From: Mycolicibacterium neoaurum ATCC 25795 | Lineage (GTDB): Bacteria; Actinomycetota; Actinomycetes; Mycobacteriales; Mycobacteriaceae | Reading direction: 5' to 3' | NCBI RefSeq assembly: GCF_000691525.1 | Contig: NZ_JMDW01000015.1 | Coordinates: 1-64,000 of the forward strand | Length of the DNA stretch: 64,000 nt | Shown here: positions 42,115 through 50,893 of the stretch, piece by piece | How positions within the stretch are numbered: position 1 is the stretch's first letter | How the letters are laid out: the number at the start of each line of letters is the position of its first letter | Program-made: the position numbers and the translations under genes | Notes under the pieces: generated by a model | The model's database searches: none | Seen by the model: only the letters and a program-made list of their open reading frames with translations | What the model was told of the DNA's origin: nothing

Positions 42115-43435
42115 TCAGCCTGCTCCGAGCGAACCCAGGATCTCGCGGGCGGCGCGTTCACCGGCAATATAGGCTCCCTCGATCCCGGACTGCGTCAGGT
42201 AGTCCCCGGCGATCTGGACATCGTGCGGTAGCCGGGCCAGCACGGCCAGCATCCGCTGGTAGTGACCCGGAGCCGCGGTCGACAAACCGTATGCGCGGCG
42301 GTAGATCTCGGTGATATCGGGTTCGGCGGGACCGTGGACCTCGGTCACGATGCGTCGTGCCTCGGTGAGCAGTTCCCGGTCGCCGAGCTCTGCTGAGCGC
42401 GGGCCGTCGAAGTAGACGCTGACCACTTGGCCCCCCCTCGGGCGCCGAGCCCGGTCGGCGTCGCTGGCCCAGCAGCACCCCGATATCGGAGTGTGGGCCG
42501 GGACCGACCGGCACGACCAGGTCGGGGCCGGCATCCGGCCAGGGATCGGTGCGAAAGCCGAATGCCACGTGGTGCAAAGGAATTGCCTGCACCCGTCGGA
42601 GGGCATCGAGCTCTGCCGCTCCGAGCACATCGGTGCACAGCTCGGCGGCAGTATGCGCGTCGGTGGCGACGATCACCGCGCGGGCAGTGAGAACTCCGTC
42701 CGCCGCGTGCACCGCCAAGCCGGCAGACTCACGGCGCACGCTCTCGACATGAACGTTCAACCGGACGTCGACATCGTCGAGTTGCCAGCTGGTGACCCGA
42801 TCCAATCCGTCCTCGGGCACCGTCAGCCGGGTGCGGTGTGCGTTGCGCAGCAGCGCGACCAGGAACGAGCGCGAGATCGTGGACAGATCGGCACCGGTCA
42901 ACGGTTCCATCAGGGGGCGGACCACATACTCGTGGACACGGTCGCCGAACATCCGGCGCGACCATGCCTCCATGGTCTCGCCGTTGTCGTCATCGGCCAG
43001 CGATCGCAGATCGAACGGCTCGGGCCCGCGGCGCAGCATGAGCATGGCGATGCCCGCGACGAGGCGAACACGATCCGTCCACCGAAGCTGGGGTACGCGC
43101 AGGAATGTGTGCGGCGCGTCGAAACGCACCGGGTAGCGTCCGCGTGCCTCGCGCAATTCGGTGCGCGCCACCCAGCGTCGCATGTGGTGTTCCCGTCCGG
43201 CCCCGGCGATGGCGCTGCGGGTGCGTCGGTAGGTACCCATCACGAAGATGGCCACGGAGTCGATGGCGAATCCGTGTTTGCGGTCGGTGCGCGTCCTGCC
43301 GCCGACGGCATGCTCGCCATCCAGCAGCACGGTGTGTACGCCGGCGGCGGTGAGCACGCGTGCGGCGGCGGCGCCTGCCGGTCCCGCGCCGATGACGATG
43401 ACCTCGGTATCGGTCGAAGGCTGGGGAGTCGGCAT
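42115..43435 (-). pseudogene. FAD-dependent amine-oxidase-like gene with a frameshift in a G7 tract
   Basis: The first part encodes 'EVIVIGAGPAGAAAARVLTAAGVHTVLLDGEHAVGGRTRT' (FAD Rossmann fold) and continues as a normal protein to about residue 335. At 42431-42437 there is a run of seven C (seven G in the coding strand), after which the frame becomes arginine-rich. Dropping one G gives PEGGQVVSVYFDG and a good continuation to the stop at 42115, ending 'SGIEGAYIAGERAAREILGSLGAG', a proper FAD-binding C terminus. Intact, the protein would have about 439 residues. Mutation, phase variation and base-calling error are all possible. Confidence 0.8.
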
Positions 43436-43497
43436 GGCGCTACCTCGATCAGCTGGGGGATTCGGGCTCGACGGTCAGATCGCCACGAGCACATAGA

Positions 43498-43517
43498 ATT
43501 TAACAGCAATTCGAAAA
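43498..43517. promoter_or_regulatory. AT-rich dyad, copy 8
   Basis: ATTTAACAGCAATTCGAAAA lies between the phosphotransferase stop (43544) and the FAD-oxidase start (43435) on the minus strand, so the oxidase has its own regulated promoter. Confidence 0.6.
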
Positions 43518-43543
43518 TGTGCCGAACCGACGAGGGGTCTGCG

Positions 43544-44629
43544 TCAGCCGGCCAGCGCGCGCAACGCCGTGAAGCTGTCGTTGTCGACGATCTGTTGGGC
43601 TGCCCTGGCCGCCATCGCGGCGAACATCCGGTCCCCGCGTTCGGAGTTCTGCACCCCCAGCGAGACCGGAATGCACAGCACCAGGCCGTACAGAGCGTGT
43701 GCGCGATACTCCAGCCAGCACCGTGCGAAGTCGTAGTCAGTGACGCCAAGGGCAACCAACCGCCGGTGATACTCGGTGACCAGCGCGCGCTCGTGCTCGG
43801 CCCGCGCGGCCTCTGCCAGCGAGGTGCCCAGGAGATACGACACGTCGATCACGCCGGGTGCGGCCGCCACGCTCTGCCAATCGACGACGGCGATCGGCGT
43901 GTGCCCGCCCTGCGCATCGAACAGGAGATTGTCCAGGCGGAAGTCCCCGTGCCAGAGGCACCGGGTCTCGGCCAGCGTTGCCAACCATGCCGGCACGTCC
44001 CGGGCCAGCTGCCGGGCCGCCTCGACGTGTTCGGATCCCAGGTGGGAACCGAAACGCTCCAGCCATGGGTCGATGATCTGAGGGAGCGTGCCGGCCAAGG
44101 CATTCCACACTCCGCCGGCGCCGAGCCAGGGGTGCTCGGCCAGCCTGGCGTGCCCCCACGAGCCTGCGTGCAGTGCGGCAGCCTGAGCCAGCGCGAGATC
44201 CGCCTCATCGGCGGTGCAACCACCGATCTGCTCGACGGTCCGTGCCGGGCCCATGTCTTCGAGAAGCAGCACGAAGGTACCGAGGTCGTCGGCGATGTGG
44301 GCGGCGAAGCATCGTGGTGCGCGCACGGTGGTCACATCGAGCAGGTGTCGGTAGAACAACACCTCGCGCTGGTAGGCGCCGGTACCGATCGCCATCTGGT
44401 GGCTGGCGGGGTCGGTGCTGGACACCTTGGCGATCACGGTGTCCGGTGCGCCTACCGGGCGCACCGCGTAGTCGAGTGTCAAGCGATAACTGCTGGCCAT
44501 CTGGCCGGTCCCGACCGGTGTGGCGTCCAGCGTGGTGACCTCGACGGTGTCCCATCCGGGCACATCGGCGAGCAGCGCCGATACCACCGTTGGGCTGAAA
44601 TGGTCGACGGTGTGGGGGATGACGGTCAT
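43544..44629 (-). CDS. phosphotransferase (APH/choline kinase-like)
   Basis: 361 residues from ATG 44629 with AGAAGGAGA upstream. The Brenner motif 'CLWHGDFRLDNLLFD' and 'IAVVDWQSVAAAPGVIDVSYLLGTS' give the catalytic Asp and the metal-binding Asp. Relatives include the acyl-CoA dehydrogenase-linked APH domain (ACAD10/11) and macrolide or aminoglycoside kinases. In a lipid catabolic cluster a role in phosphorylating a hydroxyacyl-CoA, as in ACAD10/11 pathways, is possible. Confidence 0.85.
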   Translation of the reverse strand: MTVIPHTVDHFSPTVVSALLADVPGWDTVEVTTLDATPVGTGQMASSYRLTLDYAVRPVGAPDTVIAKVSSTDPASHQMAIGTGAYQREVLFYRHLLDVTTVRAPRCFAAHIADDLGTFVLLLEDMGPARTVEQIGGCTADEADLALAQAAALHAGSWGHARLAEHPWLGAGGVWNALAGTLPQIIDPWLERFGSHLGSEHVEAARQLARDVPAWLATLAETRCLWHGDFRLDNLLFDAQGGHTPIAVVDWQSVAAAPGVIDVSYLLGTSLAEAARAEHERALVTEYHRRLVALGVTDYDFARCWLEYRAHALYGLVLCIPVSLGVQNSERGDRMFAAMAARAAQQIVDNDSFTALRALAG

Positions 44630-44666
44630 ATCGTCTCCTTCTGTGACGGTGGGTGAGCGGGTCGGG

Positions 44667-45596
44667 TCACGGAACCATGACGGCTCGCGGAGCCAGCACC
44701 CGGCGCAGGAACACCTTCTGGTGTTCGGTGACGCGATCATGGTGTGCCGCACCGGGGTAGACGTCGAAGTGGTCACACGGGTAGTGATGCACGGTGGCGC
44801 GGGCCCGGGTGGCGGCCGACGTCGCGGCTCCCGGGGGCGCGCTACGGTCACCATCGGCGATCTGCATCAATACCGGACACGCGATGCGGACGGCGCCGGC
44901 ACCCGGCCGATACATCCCGATCCGCAGGAGCACCCGCGCCGAGATGGCATTGCGCCAGGTGGGCCCGGCGATCGCCTGCATACCGTCCACCGCGCCGGGG
45001 GCGCACAGTGCGGCGGGCTCACCGGGGTGTCCGACGATCGGCGCGAGTACTGCTGGTCGGTGGCGTAGTGCGGCCAGTTGGTCGGCGAGCCCGATCCGTA
45101 ACAGCCGCATGACGTGGCCGGGTCCGTGCGCCCCGAGCATCGTCCGCACCGCCGCAGCACCGTCCACTGCGGGTGTCAGGCTGATGACGCCGGCGATCCG
45201 GTGATCCTCGGCCGCGACCCGCAACACGTGTCCGCCGGACAGCGAGACACCCCACACCACGATCCGGTCCGGGTCCACCCCGGACAGTGACCTGGCGTGG
45301 CCGACGGCAAGATGGTAGTCCTGGATCTGCCGTTGCAGGTGCACGAGTTGCCTTGGCTCACCGGAGGATCCGGCGAAGTGGCGATAGTCGAAGGCGATCA
45401 CGTCGGCGCCCGCGGCCACCAGGGCCGCCGCGAAGCCGTCGAGACCGCAGTCCCGGGTGGCGCCGACGCCGTGCGCCATCACGACGCACGGACGCCCGTG
45501 GGTATCGGTCAGGTCATCGCTGTCGGCGCGGTGGTGCTCGGCCGCCAGGTGTCCGCCGTCGGGTGTGTCGATGCGGATCTGCCGTGCGGTGCTCAT
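44667..45596 (-). CDS. alpha/beta hydrolase
   Basis: 309 residues. 'CVVMAHGVGATRDCGLDGFAAALVAAGADVIAFDYRHFAGSSGEPRQ' precedes the nucleophile elbow GVSLSGG. The acid Asp is probably in 'MQIADGDRSAPP' and the His in 'YPCDHFDVYPGAAHH'. ATG 45596 overlaps the TetR stop (ATGA), so it is translationally coupled. It could hydrolyse the ester or lactone made by the neighbouring flavin monooxygenase. Confidence 0.88.
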   Translation of the reverse strand: MSTARQIRIDTPDGGHLAAEHHRADSDDLTDTHGRPCVVMAHGVGATRDCGLDGFAAALVAAGADVIAFDYRHFAGSSGEPRQLVHLQRQIQDYHLAVGHARSLSGVDPDRIVVWGVSLSGGHVLRVAAEDHRIAGVISLTPAVDGAAAVRTMLGAHGPGHVMRLLRIGLADQLAALRHRPAVLAPIVGHPGEPAALCAPGAVDGMQAIAGPTWRNAISARVLLRIGMYRPGAGAVRIACPVLMQIADGDRSAPPGAATSAATRARATVHHYPCDHFDVYPGAAHHDRVTEHQKVFLRRVLAPRAVMVP

Positions 45597-46243
45597 CGGG
45601 AACTCCGATCGATCGTCGAGGTCGGTTCGCCGTATATCGCGTTGACCCAGATGTGCTCCAGGGCCGCGTGGACCGACTCGGCGCTCGCCAGCCCGGTGCC
45701 GCGCAGATGGCGTTCCAGCGTCAGCGCATTCAGCGATATCAGTGAGTGGGCCAGTTCGCGCGACGGGATCGGTGCCGTGGATCGGTGCTCGTCGATATAG
45801 CCGGCGACGAAATCTTCGTAGCGCCGTAGCCATGCTTCCCAGATCTCGCGCGTCTCCGGATCGGCATCGCGGGCGTCGAGCATCGCGAGGAATTGCCGGC
45901 GCTGGGTCACCCACGATTGCACAGCCAGGTGCAGTGATTCCGACAGATTGACCCGTGGGTCTCCAGGCCTGCTGATGACCCTGCTGGCCTCGTCGATCTG
46001 GGTATCGAAGATCTCGCCCAGTAGATGGGTCACCGCTTCGTTCTTACTGCTGAAATAGAAGTAGAACGCAGAACGCGCCAAACCGGCCTCCTCGGCCACC
46101 GCGGCGACCGAGATATCGGCCAACGATTGGTGTTCCAAGTGCTCGGCCAGCACCGCCAACAGTCGATGGCGCCGATGCTCGCCACGTGGTTGAGGCCTGC
46201 CGGGATTGCGCCGGCGGGTGGCCTTGGCCGCGTCAGCTGGCAC
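45593..46243 (-). CDS. TetR family regulator, EthR-like
   Basis: 216 residues. The HTH 'SLADISVAAVAEEAGLARSAFYFYFSSKNEAV' and the end 'HAALEHIWVNAIYGE' closely follow EthR, the repressor of the EthA Baeyer-Villiger monooxygenase. A basic N-terminal stretch (RRRNPGRPQPRGEHRRHR) precedes the HTH. Its start lies within the end of the upstream monooxygenase gene. A likely target is the dyad at 47667-47678. Confidence 0.88.
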   Translation of the reverse strand: MPADAAKATRRRNPGRPQPRGEHRRHRLLAVLAEHLEHQSLADISVAAVAEEAGLARSAFYFYFSSKNEAVTHLLGEIFDTQIDEASRVISRPGDPRVNLSESLHLAVQSWVTQRRQFLAMLDARDADPETREIWEAWLRRYEDFVAGYIDEHRSTAPIPSRELAHSLISLNALTLERHLRGTGLASAESVHAALEHIWVNAIYGEPTSTIDRSSR

Positions 46244-47606
46244 GGGGGGAGGCCGCGGGTGCCCGACCGGTGAGTATCACCGGTCCGTATTTGGCTGCCC
46301 GCCGCGCCCCGGCGGGCAGCTCCCGGGTGCGCATATTGCGTTCGTAGTCGAAGTAGTCCACCTGCTGGGTGTGCCGGGGCTTGTCGGAGAAGTGGCCGAT
46401 GTACTTGCGCTCGTCGGCGGCGATGGTCTTGTGCATCTCGGCGATGGACGGCGGCCGATACGTCCCGGCCAGATAGGCCGACGCGAGCCGGGCCTGGCAT
46501 TCGACGAAGGGGAACAACGTGGGCAGTGCCTGGGCGAAGCCGACGAAGATCAGATCATCGAGGCCCGGCTTGAGCATGCGCTTGTACAGGGGCAGATGGT
46601 TGTTCGGAGCGCTGAGGAAGTCCGGGTCGAAGAACGGGAAGGTGATGTTGTACCCGGTGGCGTAGATCAGCACGTCGGCCTGCACCGACGTCCCATCGAC
46701 GAAGTGCACCGTGTCACCGTCGAGTCGTTCGATGTTGACCTTGGCGGTCGCGTCACCGGCGCCCAGCCGCATGAGCAACTCGGCGGACTGCGTCGGGTGG
46801 GCCTCCAGGAAGTGATGATTCGGCGTGGGCAAGCCGTAGTTTTCGGGATTGCCGAACAACCAGCGGGCCACCGGACGCATGGCGCGACGTTGCCAGGACA
46901 GCGGAATCACCGGCAGCGTGCGTGCGATCTTGTCGGCGGTCATGCCGAAGATGTACTTCGGTACCACCCAGGCGCCCGATCGCGTCGACAGGTACACCGT
47001 GTTCTGCCACGACTTCTGGGAAAGCTCGGAGACCAGATCGGCCGCCGAGTTGCCGATCCCCACGACCACGATGCGCTTGCCCTTCAGGTCGAGCGGCTCG
47101 GTGGGGTCGATATAGGCGTGGGAGTGGATGATCTCGCCGGTGAACTCCCCGGGGAAATCCGGGAAACGCGGGTCCCAGTGATGACCGTTGGCGACCACGA
47201 GCGCGTCGTAGGTGCCGCTTCTCCCGTCGCTGGTGTCGATGCGCCACCCGCCGCCGGGAAAGCGGTGGGCCCGGGTGACCGAGGTGTTGAACTGGATGTG
47301 CTCGCGCAGACCGAATGCATCGGTGTAGTCGTCGAGATAGTCCTTGATCTGGGAGTGGTGCGGATAGTCGGGCAGGCTCGGGTCCATCGGAAAATCCTTG
47401 AAGCACAGTAGATCCCGAGAGGTGTCGATGTGCAGGGAGCGGTACGCGCTGGAGTGCCCGTTGGGGTTGCGAAACGCCCAGTTTCCCCCCACTCGGTCAG
47501 AGGATTCGAAGCAGTCGTAGCCGACACCGGCGTCAGCGAGGTTCTTCGCGGTGGTCAGACCGCTGATGCCGGCGCCGATGATGGCCGTACGGGGTGTGTT
47601 CTGCAT
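46233..47606 (-). CDS. flavin-containing / Baeyer-Villiger-type monooxygenase
   Basis: 457 residues. FAD motif GAGISG at 10-15, the NADPH motif 'VVVGIGNSAADLVSELS', and an FMO-type 'FPDFPGEFTGEIIHSHAY' fingerprint with tyrosine in the last aromatic position. The C-terminal part matches class B flavin monooxygenases. It would oxygenate a ketone or soft nucleophile with NADPH and O2. It forms a coupled three-gene operon with an EthR-like TetR and an alpha/beta hydrolase. Confidence 0.9.
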   Translation of the reverse strand: MQNTPRTAIIGAGISGLTTAKNLADAGVGYDCFESSDRVGGNWAFRNPNGHSSAYRSLHIDTSRDLLCFKDFPMDPSLPDYPHHSQIKDYLDDYTDAFGLREHIQFNTSVTRAHRFPGGGWRIDTSDGRSGTYDALVVANGHHWDPRFPDFPGEFTGEIIHSHAYIDPTEPLDLKGKRIVVVGIGNSAADLVSELSQKSWQNTVYLSTRSGAWVVPKYIFGMTADKIARTLPVIPLSWQRRAMRPVARWLFGNPENYGLPTPNHHFLEAHPTQSAELLMRLGAGDATAKVNIERLDGDTVHFVDGTSVQADVLIYATGYNITFPFFDPDFLSAPNNHLPLYKRMLKPGLDDLIFVGFAQALPTLFPFVECQARLASAYLAGTYRPPSIAEMHKTIAADERKYIGHFSDKPRHTQQVDYFDYERNMRTRELPAGARRAAKYGPVILTGRAPAASPRAS

Positions 47607-47666
47607 TGCACTCCTGATCCGATGTGGCTTGGCTCACGCTCGGTCACCGACGCTAGCTTCAAAAAC

Positions 47667-47678
47667 TGACAAGAGTCA
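47667..47678. promoter_or_regulatory. inverted repeat upstream of the monooxygenase operon
   Basis: TGACAAGAGTCA is a 4-bp dyad with a 4-bp spacer, 60 bp before the monooxygenase start. On the minus strand TTGACT here could serve as a -35 box. A candidate site for the EthR-like repressor. Confidence 0.4.
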
Positions 47679-47764
47679 ACATTTGGTGCGCGAAATCTAG
47701 CGAAAAGTCGAAAATTGCGGGAGGGTGCGGAGCCGGCGCGTTCGACCCCGTGTCGAGGCCATCC

Positions 47765-47799
47765 GCTGCGCACCCGGCCGATCGGTCGGGTGCGCAGCA
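47765..47799. terminator. long GC-rich hairpin in the divergent region
   Basis: A 12-bp perfect stem (47765-47776 with 47788-47799) encloses the self-complementary CCGATCGG. There is no T tract. It may insulate the two divergent transcripts or act as a structural element. Confidence 0.4.
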
Positions 47800-47933
47800 G
47801 CCGGGCCCGGGTCGACGATGGCGCCGAATAGTTTTTTCCTTGAGTAGGTTTGGCGCACGCGGCAGCGGTGATCCGATCCGCTCGACCGGCACTTCGGGCA
47901 TAACCTTGTCGTGGATGACCGCGGCGGACTATC

Positions 47934-47953
47934 TTTTAATCCACATTAAAACT
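47934..47953. promoter_or_regulatory. AT-rich dyad, cleanest copy
   Basis: TTTTAATCCACATTAAAACT. Its first 18 bases form a perfect dyad, TTTTAAT-N4-ATTAAAA, showing the symmetry that the other copies keep imperfectly. It lies 18 bp before the membrane-protein start. Confidence 0.6.
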
Positions 47954-47971
47954 TCTGCAAGGTGGTGTGCT

Positions 47972-48697
47972 TTGTCGCGTCGAATTCAAGTGATCTGTGC
48001 ATGGTGCGGTCCGGCCACGGTGATCGTCGCCTTCATCGGCTGGCTGATCGCCGGCGTACTACCGATTCCGTTGGGATCGTCGAGCACCACCGAGGAAGTG
48101 GTGAGCTTCTATGCCAATGACACCCGGGTGTTGTTCGGTCTGGTGATCGCGCAGCTGGGCGTATGTCTGGTCTTTCCGCTGATCGCGCTGATCGGCTATC
48201 GGATGTTGCGCATGGAGGGGCGCCATCCGATCCTGGCGCTGATCCAATTGGTGACCGGGGCGGCCACCGGGGTTCTACTCTTGCTGCCGATGCTGTTGAT
48301 GGCGGTCATCGCCTTCCGGCCCGACCGTAATCCGGAGATCACCGTGACGCTCAACGACATCTGCTGGTTGTTGTTCATCACCCCGATTGCTCCGTTCATC
48401 ATCCAGAACATCGCCATCGGCACCGCGATTCTCCGGGATCGGAACCGCACCCTGCCGCGTTGGGTCGGATACACGAACTTCTGGATCGCCGCATCATTCC
48501 TGCCGGACCCCCTGGCATTTTTCTTCCACGGCGGGCCGTTCTCCTGGCGCGGCATCTTCATCTTCTGGCTTGCGTTGACGTCGTACAGCATCTTCTTGAT
48601 CGTGATGGGCGTCGTCTTGCGCGCCGCGGCGTTGCGCGAGGACGCCGCCGGAGAAGCTCCGGTCGAGTCCGCTCCGGGGGAGGCGATCCCGAGCTGA
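47972..48697 (+). CDS. multi-pass membrane protein, unknown function
   Basis: 241 residues from TTG 47972 with AAGGTGG upstream. About six hydrophobic segments are visible ('VIVAFIGWLIAGVLPI', 'VLFGLVIAQLGVCLVFPLIALIGY', 'LLLLPMLLMAVIAF', 'ICWLLFITPIAPFIIQNIAIGTAIL', 'FWIAASFLPDPLAFFFHG', 'FWLALTSYSIFLIVMGVVL'). No transporter motif is recognised. Similar unnamed membrane proteins occur in mycobacterial lipid-catabolism clusters. An operator copy precedes it. Confidence 0.8.
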   Translation: MSRRIQVICAWCGPATVIVAFIGWLIAGVLPIPLGSSSTTEEVVSFYANDTRVLFGLVIAQLGVCLVFPLIALIGYRMLRMEGRHPILALIQLVTGAATGVLLLLPMLLMAVIAFRPDRNPEITVTLNDICWLLFITPIAPFIIQNIAIGTAILRDRNRTLPRWVGYTNFWIAASFLPDPLAFFFHGGPFSWRGIFIFWLALTSYSIFLIVMGVVLRAAALREDAAGEAPVESAPGEAIPS

Positions 48698-48916
48698 TAT
48701 CGGACATGGTCGAAGAAGAATTGAAGTTTTCATCGAAAAATCGAACTGGTCTATCTGCGGCCGACACTCGAGCGCCCGCTATCGACGGCCCGGCACGTCT
48801 ACCGGTCTGTACAGGGTAAATGCCGCACTGCGGCTGCGGTTTGGCGAAACCATAGGTTGACTTATGGTGACCCAAGTGTGACGATGGCCTCACCTTCAGG
48901 TCCGGTCCGGACAACG

Positions 48917-48935
48917 TTTTGAATCAAACATAAAT
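48917..48935. promoter_or_regulatory. degenerate AT-rich dyad upstream of the SCP2 operon
   Basis: TTTTGAATCAAACATAAAT resembles the reverse complement of the dyad but is one base shorter. It lies 11 bp before the SCP2 start, overlapping the region just ahead of AAGGAG. Confidence 0.35.
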
Positions 48936-48946
48936 TAAGGAGAACG

Positions 48947-49351
48947 ATGGGGTTCGCCAGCTCTGACGAAGTTGTCAAGTACATCGGCGGGATCTTCGAC
49001 GAGGCCTTCGCCGACCCGGAGATCGGTCCGAAACTGGTCGACACCGGGCTCGTCGTGGCTTTCGACTTCACCGATCCCGACGCGGTCGTCGTGATCGACA
49101 TGGCCAACAAGGCGGTGCGTTCGGGTGTCGACGGGGGAGCCGAGCCCATGGCGACCATGTCGATGACAGCCGAAACCGGCAATGCCTACTGGCAGGGGAA
49201 GGTGAACCTGCCGTTGGCCATGGCGAAGAAGAAGATCAAGGTCGAGGGCAATGTCGCCAGCCTCCTCAAACTGGCGCCGTTGGGTAAGAAGCTCTACGGC
49301 CCGTATGTCGAACGGCTCAAGGCCGACGGCCGCGAAGACCTGCTGGCCTGA
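48947..49351 (+). CDS. SCP2 sterol-binding domain protein
   Basis: 134 residues with AAGGAG before ATG. 'LVVAFDFTDPDAVVVIDMANKAV', 'ATMSMTAETGNAYWQGKVNLPLAMAKKKIKVEGNVASLLKLAPLGKKLY' match the SCP2/sterol-carrier fold in which acyl-CoA or sterol-like ligands bind. It probably solubilises the hydrophobic substrate for the ligase and P450 that follow. It heads an eight-gene operon to 57412. Confidence 0.88.
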   Translation: MGFASSDEVVKYIGGIFDEAFADPEIGPKLVDTGLVVAFDFTDPDAVVVIDMANKAVRSGVDGGAEPMATMSMTAETGNAYWQGKVNLPLAMAKKKIKVEGNVASLLKLAPLGKKLYGPYVERLKADGREDLLA

Positions 49352-49354
49352 CCG

Positions 49355-50893
49355 ATGTTCCCCGGAGTTCACGCCAGGACCGATCCCGACAAGCCAGCGG
49401 TGATCATGGCCGAGACCGGCCAGACGCTCACCTATCACGAGCTGGATCAGCGCTCCGCAGCGATCGCCGCAGCCCTTCGCGACCTCGGACTGCGGCGCGG
49501 AGATGTGATCGCGCTGCTGTCCGACAATGTCCTGGAGGCATTTGAGATCTACTGGGCGGCAATACGATCAGGTCTGTACATCACCGCGGTCAACTGGCAT
49601 CTGGCCGCCGACGAGGCCGCCTACATAGTCAACGACTGCGGTGCGCGGGTGTTGTTCGCCTCGGCCGGTGTCGGTGAGCTGGCTCGCGAGATCGTCTCGG
49701 CCACCCCCGGGGTCGATCACCGATTCGGCTTCGGCGGCGATATCGACGGACACCGCAACTACATCGAACTGATCGAGCCCGGCCGGAACGGGCTGGCCGA
49801 TCAGCCTCGCGGGGCGGAGATGCTGTACTCCTCCGGCACGACCGGCCGCCCGAAAGGTGTGAAGCCGGTGCTGCTGGATCTGCAGGTCGACCAGCCGGGA
49901 GAACCGCTCGTGGGTATGCTCGCCCACGGCTTCGGCTTGACTGCCGACGACCGCTATCTGTCTCCCGCGCCCATTTACCATGCCGCACCGTTGAAATGGT
50001 GTGGCGGGATCCATGCGCTCGGCGGCACGGTGGTGCTCATGGAGAGGTTCGACGCCGTCAAGGCGCTGGCGGCCGTCGAGCAGTACCGCATCACCGCCAC
50101 CCAGATGGTGCCGACGATGTTCATCCGGATGCTCCAACTGCCATCCGAGGAGCGCGACCGTTTCGATGTGTCGTCGCTGCGGGTGGCGGTCCACGCCGCC
50201 GCGCCATGCCCGCCGGACGTCAAGCAGGCCATGATCGAATGGTGGGGGCCGAAACTAGTGGAGTACTACGGCGCCACCGAGGGGCATGGGGTGACGGTGG
50301 CGACGTCCCAGCAATGGGTCGACAAGCACGGCACGGTGGGTCGCGCAGCGCTGGGCACCCTGCACATCTGTGACGACGAAGGCACCGAGTTGGCGCCTGG
50401 ACAGATCGGCACCGTGTATTTCGAACGCGAGCTGGCGCCCTTCGAGTACCACAACGACCCGGAGAAGACGGCTGCAGCGCGACACCCGCAGCACCACAAC
50501 TGGTCCACCGTGGGCGATATGGGCTACGTCGACGAGGACGGCTTTCTGTTCCTGACCGACCGCAAGGCTTTCATGATCATCTCCGGTGGGGTGAACATCT
50601 ATCCCCAGGAGATCGAGAACGTGTTGGCGCTGCATCCCAAGGTGGGCGATGTCGCCGTGATCGGCGTCCCGGATACCGAGATGGGTGAACAGGTCAAGGC
50701 CGTTGTCCAGCTGCGCGATCCGGACCAAGCGGGTGACGACCTTGCGGCCGAGCTGATCGACTATGTCCGCGATCGGATCGCACATTACAAGGCCCCCAAG
50801 ACCGTCGACTTCGTCGATGAGCTGCCCCGGCTGGCAACCGGCAAGCTGGCCAAGCGCAAACTTCTCGACCAGTACCTGGAGGTCCGGCAATGA
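49355..50893 (+). CDS. acyl-CoA synthetase (FadD-like), third
   Basis: 512 residues, starting three bases after the SCP2 stop. 'MLYSSGTTGRPKGVKPVL', 'EYYGATEGHGVTVATSQQW', 'STVGDMGYVDEDGFLFLTDRKAFMIISGGVNIYPQEIENVL' and 'LATGKLAKRKLLDQYL' are the ligase core motifs. The segment 'HNDPEKTAAARHP' is typical of FadD-like sterol/fatty-acid ligases. It overlaps the P450 gene by ATGA. Confidence 0.92.
   Translation: MFPGVHARTDPDKPAVIMAETGQTLTYHELDQRSAAIAAALRDLGLRRGDVIALLSDNVLEAFEIYWAAIRSGLYITAVNWHLAADEAAYIVNDCGARVLFASAGVGELAREIVSATPGVDHRFGFGGDIDGHRNYIELIEPGRNGLADQPRGAEMLYSSGTTGRPKGVKPVLLDLQVDQPGEPLVGMLAHGFGLTADDRYLSPAPIYHAAPLKWCGGIHALGGTVVLMERFDAVKALAAVEQYRITATQMVPTMFIRMLQLPSEERDRFDVSSLRVAVHAAAPCPPDVKQAMIEWWGPKLVEYYGATEGHGVTVATSQQWVDKHGTVGRAALGTLHICDDEGTELAPGQIGTVYFERELAPFEYHNDPEKTAAARHPQHHNWSTVGDMGYVDEDGFLFLTDRKAFMIISGGVNIYPQEIENVLALHPKVGDVAVIGVPDTEMGEQVKAVVQLRDPDQAGDDLAAELIDYVRDRIAHYKAPKTVDFVDELPRLATGKLAKRKLLDQYLEVRQ

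Larger units (their letters stand above)
47607..47971. other. divergent intergenic region (365 bp)
   Basis: No gene is supported. It contains a TGAC-N4-GTCA dyad near the monooxygenase start, a 12-bp-stem hairpin and the cleanest copy of the cluster-wide dyad near the membrane-protein start. Confidence 0.6.

Noticed and set aside
42491..44656. 721-codon plus-strand open frame across the FAD oxidase and phosphotransferase
   Set aside because: No recognisable domain; the minus-strand genes have clear FAD and APH motifs and Shine-Dalgarno sites.
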